Shown piece by piece: positions 19,001 through 23,173 of a DNA stretch of 23,173 nucleotides (positions are counted from its first letter, which is position 1; every line of letters begins with the position of its first letter). The notes under the pieces are model-generated. The model was not told where the DNA came from, ran no database searches, and saw only the letters and a program-made list of their open reading frames with translations. The position numbers and the translations under genes are program-made. This DNA comes from Spirogloea muscicola. Its lineage: Eukaryota; Streptophyta; Zygnematophyceae; Spirogloeales; Spirogloeaceae. The DNA lies in NCBI GenBank assembly GCA_009602725.1, contig WELB01000326.1:79698-102870 (forward strand), read 5' to 3'.

Positions 19001-19653
19001 CCCGCCCTTATGGCAGGCATCTCCACGGCATGCGGCCTCCGCGGCGACACCCTTCGCATTGCAACTCTTCAGGTGCACATTGCCTTGTGTTCTCCCCAAG
19101 CGTGCATGATGCTTAAGTTGCTGCTATTGTTGTTGTTGTTATTGTTGTTGTTATTGTTGTTGTTTGTGTTATTACTGTTGTTGATGTTGTTGACCTTGTC
19201 CAAGGTCGTAATGAAGCAACTTTCTATGCTCATGCAAATCTAATTCTAGTGTAAGATGATTGTTCTGCAACTCTTGCCAGGCAGCGCTTCCGCAGGGAAT
19301 TGTGGCTTTTGTATTTGCCAATGAGTATAAGGTCCATGCAGAAGTGCTCAGCACTGGGTATGGACCCTTCCTCTTTGACTGCGCGTGTCTTCTGCTGGGG
19401 CTTGACTTATTGTAGCCCCACACTAAGGTATAAGTTGTTCAATTCCACATAGGAGGTAATTTCCTGGGCAATATCCTAGGAATATATAGACCTCCATTAG
19501 CTGCAAATCTGGACCTAAATCATTTGTTGCTTCTTGATCAATGTGATCTGGTCTGATGGGTTTTGGGTCGTCTTGCTTGAACGCAGGGTAAGCTTGGGCA
19601 CTGTCATCTCCATCCCAATCCTCATCGTATATTACATACTCTTTGGGCTGTGA
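16081..19653 (+). CDS. PIN: PIN-family auxin efflux carrier, 9 exons, 461 residues
   Basis: PIN proteins export auxin across membranes. Exons: 16081-16251, 16491-16716, 16949-17019, 17387-17645, 17978-18248, 18580-18665, 18915-19072, 19281-19357, 19587-19653. All introns are GT-AG and all joins keep frame. The N-terminus [18 protein letters not shown] is diagnostic. The first membrane half (about 1-173) includes [12 protein letters not shown] and ends [15 protein letters not shown] hydrophilic loop of about 127 residues follows, then the second half from I-A-N-P-N-M-Y-S-S to the end, with [14 protein letters not shown] and the C-terminus I-V-Y-Y-I-L-F-G-L. The loop is shorter than in canonical long PINs and longer than in PIN5/PIN8 types. 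The prolines of the two crossing helices (L-P-N-T and L-P-Q-G) are kept. Exon 1 uses only G- or C-ending codons. Confidence 0.94.
17455..18150 (+). other. PIN hydrophilic loop, coded by exons 4 and 5
   Basis: The loop covers residues about 174-300 (the coding parts of 17387-17645 and 17978-18248). It contains [11 protein letters not shown], which faintly recalls the TPRxS-type phosphorylation boxes of land-plant PINs, and a serine/arginine stretch [15 protein letters not shown] before the second membrane half. The full set of conserved long-loop motifs is not visible. Whether it is targeted to the plasma membrane or the endoplasmic reticulum cannot be decided from sequence alone. Confidence 0.6.
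19117..19194. repeat. TTG/TTA triplet microsatellite in PIN intron 7
   Basis: A run of TTG triplets with interspersed TTA and minor breaks, about 78 bases long, lies inside the intron 19073-19280 and does not touch the splice sites. Confidence 0.85.
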
Positions 19654-21227
19654 GGTGGTTCTCTCAGTGGTACCTACTCCGTTGACGACGCAGGGCAAAG
19701 CTGGAGGTCTGCCATTTTCAAGGTCTGTCCTCCCCTGCGGCCTGCCGCTGCAACTCTACCGCTTCTTGATGTGTGTTGATGTCCCCTGCTCATTGCAACT
19801 GTCACTATACTCTCTGTTGCGAAGGGGTCGAGGGATAGCCAGCAAGCTGCTCATACCAAGGCTAAGAGCAAGTCAGATTGTAGCGACTGCTGGTCAACCC
19901 TTGACTTTGGGCATATCTATGTACCTGTCTTACTAGTGGAGTTGTACTGTTGTAGGCCAATCAGCAAAGCTTGGGGAGTGATGCCAATCAGGACAACTCT
20001 GACGATGGCCGGAGTTGCGAGGTTTCAGCTTGGCACACTGCTGACAGTCGTCCACATGTGAGTGTGGCTTCCTGCTGCAGGCACAATATTGCTGAATGTA
20101 GGTTACTGCACATGGCACCTATGGCCAACTCCTTCAGTCTCCTTGACAATCGTACTGAGGCTGCAGCGTAGTGCTGTCACTCTGCAGGTCCTCATCGCGG
20201 TCTTGGTTAGCAAGGTACATGGCTTTCGTGCAGAGTGGGCCGCCAAGGAGGCACTGGTTGCAGCCAGGTTCCTCCATTTGCCTAGATACCACCCTATATT
20301 GCGACAGTTACAGTAAGTAGCCCCATTGGCATATGCTCGCCGTGCAGGAGTCGAGCTGGCTGACAGGTCCCAACACAGTTCAGCAGTGGCTTCCTTCTCT
20401 ATACTTCACTTGCCACGTCAACAGCTAAATGCCATGCCGTGGCAAGTAGTAGACTAGATTAATATGTGTATTACATGTCACTGAAGGAACGGTTAGTGCA
20501 CTGTACCTCCACCTACATAAGTAGCCTACCACCGATGCAGAGGACTGGGCATTTCGAGTCAGCTGTAGGAGCAGCTTTGGCAGCCCCAAAGTGCATTGTG
20601 GCAGATGTATCACTTCGAGATGTGCCCAATCTTGACGCAGATATGTTATTTTGGAAACTCCATTCAAGGAGCACATTGAGCAAACACCTGCTTTTTAACT
20701 GCCCCTTTGAAGTCAACGCTCACAATGAAGCAGCGAGCAGTGCCTGATCTTTGATCACAACAAGCAAGTTGCTAGCTCACGCAACAACTGCTTGGCGTTT
20801 CTGTAAAGTCTTGTCATGTGCTGGCTCCAACACCTTAGAAAGACTGGACAGGCTGCAGCAGGCACATTGACCAAGAGCTGGAGCCTAGATACACTCAGAA
20901 CGTGCACAGTACTTCCTTAATCATCGAGTAAGTCCACATTGCAAAAACAGCAGCCCCTGAGGTGAGAGAGCCACCCTGTGACGAGCTCAAGCCTCGCAGA
21001 AGGTCAGACCTGGACCCCTGACAAACTTGAGTGAAAGATAGGGGGAATTCAACAGCAACAAAGGTGATATATTTAGGACGACGATAGGCAATTACGCAGC
21101 AGCTCGAGTAAATGCAAATTGGTGCAACCAGATAGTAAGCTCCCCACAAGTACCAACTTGAGAAATTATGGACAAAGCATCCCAAATAATGGCTTGTATA
21201 TGTGGAAAGAGGTTTAGGCGTGCTTGC
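19654..21227. other. Convergent intergenic region between PIN and P0
   Basis: About 1570 bases between the PIN stop and the P0 stop, which should hold both 3' untranslated regions. No frame has a recognisable domain. The best is a 91-codon plus-strand frame with ATG at 20475 and its stop at 20745-20747; its product is featureless. A short segment near 20155-20175 (CTGAGGCTGCAGCG) weakly resembles the retroelement family but is too short to call. I see no RNA gene. Confidence 0.4.
20475..20747 (+). other. Unsupported small open reading frame (about 90 codons)
   Basis: Starts M-S-L-K-E-R and reads V-A-D-V-S-L-R-D-V-P-N-L-D-A-D-M in the middle, ending A-S-S-A-stop. There is no signal peptide, membrane segment or known motif, and codon endings are mixed. 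It may be chance, part of the PIN 3' untranslated region, or a small unknown gene. Listed only so that the gap is documented. Confidence 0.12.
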
Positions 21228-23127
21228 TTAGTCAAAGAGACTGAAGCCCATGTCATCATCCGACTCCTCCTTCTCCTCCTCCTTCTCCTCCACCTTTGCC
21301 TCCTCCGCCGCCGCTGGCGCAGCCTCAGTGGTGGCCTCCGGCGCTGCTGCAACCATGAATTTTGAAGGATCCTGCACACGTGAACGGCTTAACTTCAGAC
21401 ACGTGCTCACTGACAGCCTCCAGACAAGGGAGCCTAGCAGCCTGATAATTTTGCACCTAGTGCTTTTGGAGGTATGTGGTTTGCGAGTCTACATGTTTGT
21501 CAGACATCAAGAGTCAGATAGTCATGATAATCTCAATGCTGGGCCACCTCTGATCAGAGCTGAAGGAAAATGAGCAGGAAGTGTGGAAGGCTCGGCCCGG
21601 ACATCTCACCGCAAGGATCTCCTTGACCTTGTCTGCAGCGGGGAAGGAGTAATTCTCCAGGCCCAGCGCAACGGCAATGACGTTTTTGTAGCAGTTGACG
21701 AACGTGTGGGGCAGGGAGGCGAGTGTCGGGTAGTTGGCGCCTAGCGAGAGTGCGGCGATGTTGCCCACGCCGGCGGCGAAGGCGGAGATGAGGACATCGT
21801 CTGTCATGTCCAGCACGCTGGGCTGGAATACCGACCCGTCGTCATAGACCTGGCACCGTCGTGGACGAGGGCGTTAGTCAAAGTGACCAAGGCCAGCTTG
21901 CTGAGCACCTCTACAACCGGATCCTTCATGAGCTGAGGATGTACTCTAGTACAATGTCACACTCACCATTTGGATGATGAGGCCGTAGGAGAAGGGCCGG
22001 ATGTTGAGCTTGGCGAGCAGCGCGGCCTCGGAGCTCCCGACCTTGTCGCCGGCCTTGACGAGCTCTACCGGCGCGACAATCTCCACCGTGCCCTTGTTGA
22101 TCTTGGTCGGGATGTTGAGCACCTGGAAGAAGGACGTCTGCGAGGGGTCCAGGCCCGTGTTGCCGGGCGGCACGACGACGTCCACGGGCGCGACGAGGCC
22201 CACGCGCGCCGGCGCGCCCACCTTGTACTTCTCCACCTCCTCGCTCACCTCCTTGAGGTCGCCCTTGGTGAAGATGAGCCCGACGTTGCCCTGCGAGGCC
22301 ACCCATACAGAAGGAAGGAGAGTTTGGGTTATGAAGTACAAGTTGCACGCTTGCTTGGTTCGAGGACATGGAAGCCATTAGTGTATACGGATATTCTAAA
22401 CAAGGCAATACAAGGTTGTGAAAGCTGGAAGAGCTGCCGTCAGCTGGGCCTTCAGGCTGCGAGGCAGCAAAAGCGGCTCGAGGGACCCTCCAGCGGCGTG
22501 CCGCTTAGGCATAGCCAGAGGCACGCCGCCGGCACCGCTAGTGGCAATCGGGCCGAGGTTTGGGGTTTAAGGTGTAAACGGGTTCCGGCAAGATGGTGCA
22601 CAAAATGGCACGCCGCAACAAGGACTGCTACCGCAAGAGATCCGCCACCAGTGGTGGCGAAGGCTGACGGCGGCGGCGGCGGCAGAGAGGGCAGAGGGCG
22701 CAGCGGCAGGGCTCTCGGCCGCGCCGCCGCGGCTCCTCCCAGCACAGGGGACGCAGCATTTGGTGGCCTGGCTCCGAGAGCGATCAGCGACGTGCCAGAC
22801 CCAACAACGTCGTCTCGAGGACCCAGCAGCGTCGTCTCAGGGCCCGAGAAGAGAGGGAGGGGGGCGTACGACGAGGAGCGGGAAGAGTGCAAGGAAGGCG
22901 TCGTTGCCGGTGCGGTCGGCGTAGGCGCGGATGCAGCGCTTGATGAGCGTGTTCTTGCCCATGAGCACGGTGGAGTCGGGGCGCAGGCCCCGCCGGATGG
23001 CCTGGAACTGCGTGCTGCCCACGTTGTCGGCCGTGCAGGTGAGCACGCGCGTGTGCCCGTCCAGCAGCGCGCACACCTTGCGGTCGTACGCCTGCTTCTT
23101 CTCCGCCTTGGTCCCCTTGAACCCCAT
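21228..23127 (-). CDS. RPP0: Large ribosomal subunit stalk protein P0 (uL10), 4 exons, 321 residues
   Basis: P0 anchors the P1/P2 dimers to the cytosolic 60S subunit and helps recruit translation factors. Exons in gene order: 23127-22870, 22290-21967, 21849-21610, 21371-21228. Introns are GT-AG and all phase 0. The N-terminus [11 protein letters not shown] and [14 protein letters not shown] form the rRNA-binding domain. Exon 2 has [15 protein letters not shown] and [15 protein letters not shown]. Exon 3 covers the stalk region. Exon 4 gives the alanine-rich hinge and the acidic tail ending [11 protein letters not shown], the conserved factor-binding end. Length matches the usual 310-325 residues. 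The exon 1 donor could be GTACGC (used here, giving L-L-V-G-N-V) or three bases earlier. The start codon has a strong context (GCCGCC before, G after). Confidence 0.96.
22291..22869 (-). other. First intron of the P0 gene (about 579 bases)
   Basis: The longest intron in the window. Its 5' half is GC-rich with GGC runs and holds a short imperfect tandem repeat (about 22803-22850, units resembling GTCGTCTCGAGGACCCAGCA and GTCGTCTCAGGGCCCGAG). First introns of ribosomal protein genes in plants often carry expression-enhancing signals, but no specific element can be named here. No RNA gene was recognised in it. Confidence 0.6.
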
Positions 23128-23173
23128 GGCGGCGGCGGCGGCGCCGACGGCGATGGCGTTGGCGGCGGCGGCG
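23128..23173 (-). promoter_or_regulatory. P0 5' untranslated region with GCC repeats, cut by the window edge
   Basis: Read on the minus strand, the 46 bases before the P0 ATG are almost pure GCC-type triplets. They contain no stop in the P0 frame and no ATG. They are most likely the GC-rich leader, with the promoter beyond the window. Confidence 0.5.

Noticed and set aside
19117-19194. Leucine-rich peptide encoded by the TTG/TTA run
   Set aside because: It is a microsatellite inside a PIN intron; the apparent poly-leucine frame is an artefact.
21946-22341. Start of a separate minus-strand gene at 22341
   Set aside because: The first residues come from intron 1 of P0; the family sequence begins at G-N-V-G-L-I-F after the acceptor at 22291.
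1-23173. A CRISPR array, phage, bacterial operon or other undescribed defence-type system
   Set aside because: The DNA is intron-rich eukaryotic nuclear sequence; there are no regular spacer repeats, no operon-like gene packing and no unexplained gene cluster.

Overview
This is nuclear DNA of a photosynthetic eukaryote of the green lineage, most likely a streptophyte alga or an early-diverging relative of land plants. The genes are split by many GT-AG introns of about 100-580 bases. A plant-type DNA polymerase theta (TEBICHI/POLQ), a PIN-type auxin efflux carrier and the cytosolic ribosomal stalk protein P0 (uL10) lie side by side. A true PIN protein is the main reason to prefer a streptophyte over a chlorophyte. 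I cannot name the species.

Layout. Positions 1-2300 are a retroelement graveyard. One copy on the plus strand, cut by the window edge, meets a minus-strand copy tail to tail, and a third, internally deleted plus-strand copy follows. A GC-rich stretch (about 2620-2950) leads into the POLQ gene (2959-14674, plus). I could rebuild POLQ as 27 exons that join in frame into a 2202-residue protein with helicase and polymerase halves. An intergenic stretch (14675-16080) holds a fourth retroelement copy at about 15225-15625. The PIN gene (16081-19653, plus) has 9 exons and encodes 461 residues. A convergent intergenic stretch (19654-21227) separates it from the P0 gene (21228-23127, minus), which has 4 exons, encodes 321 residues, and has its promoter beyond the window edge.

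Function. The three genes do unrelated jobs (break repair, auxin transport, translation) and I see no sign of an operon-like or co-functional unit. All exon limits were found by reading splice sites and checking frame and family conservation by eye; no transcript data or alignments were available. PIN and P0 share a striking feature: their 5' exons use almost only G- or C-ending codons and their 3' exons do not, while POLQ lacks this.

I looked for an undescribed system and did not find one. The points most worth following up are the PIN with a mid-length loop, the structure of the retroelement family, and the 5'-to-3' codon gradient.
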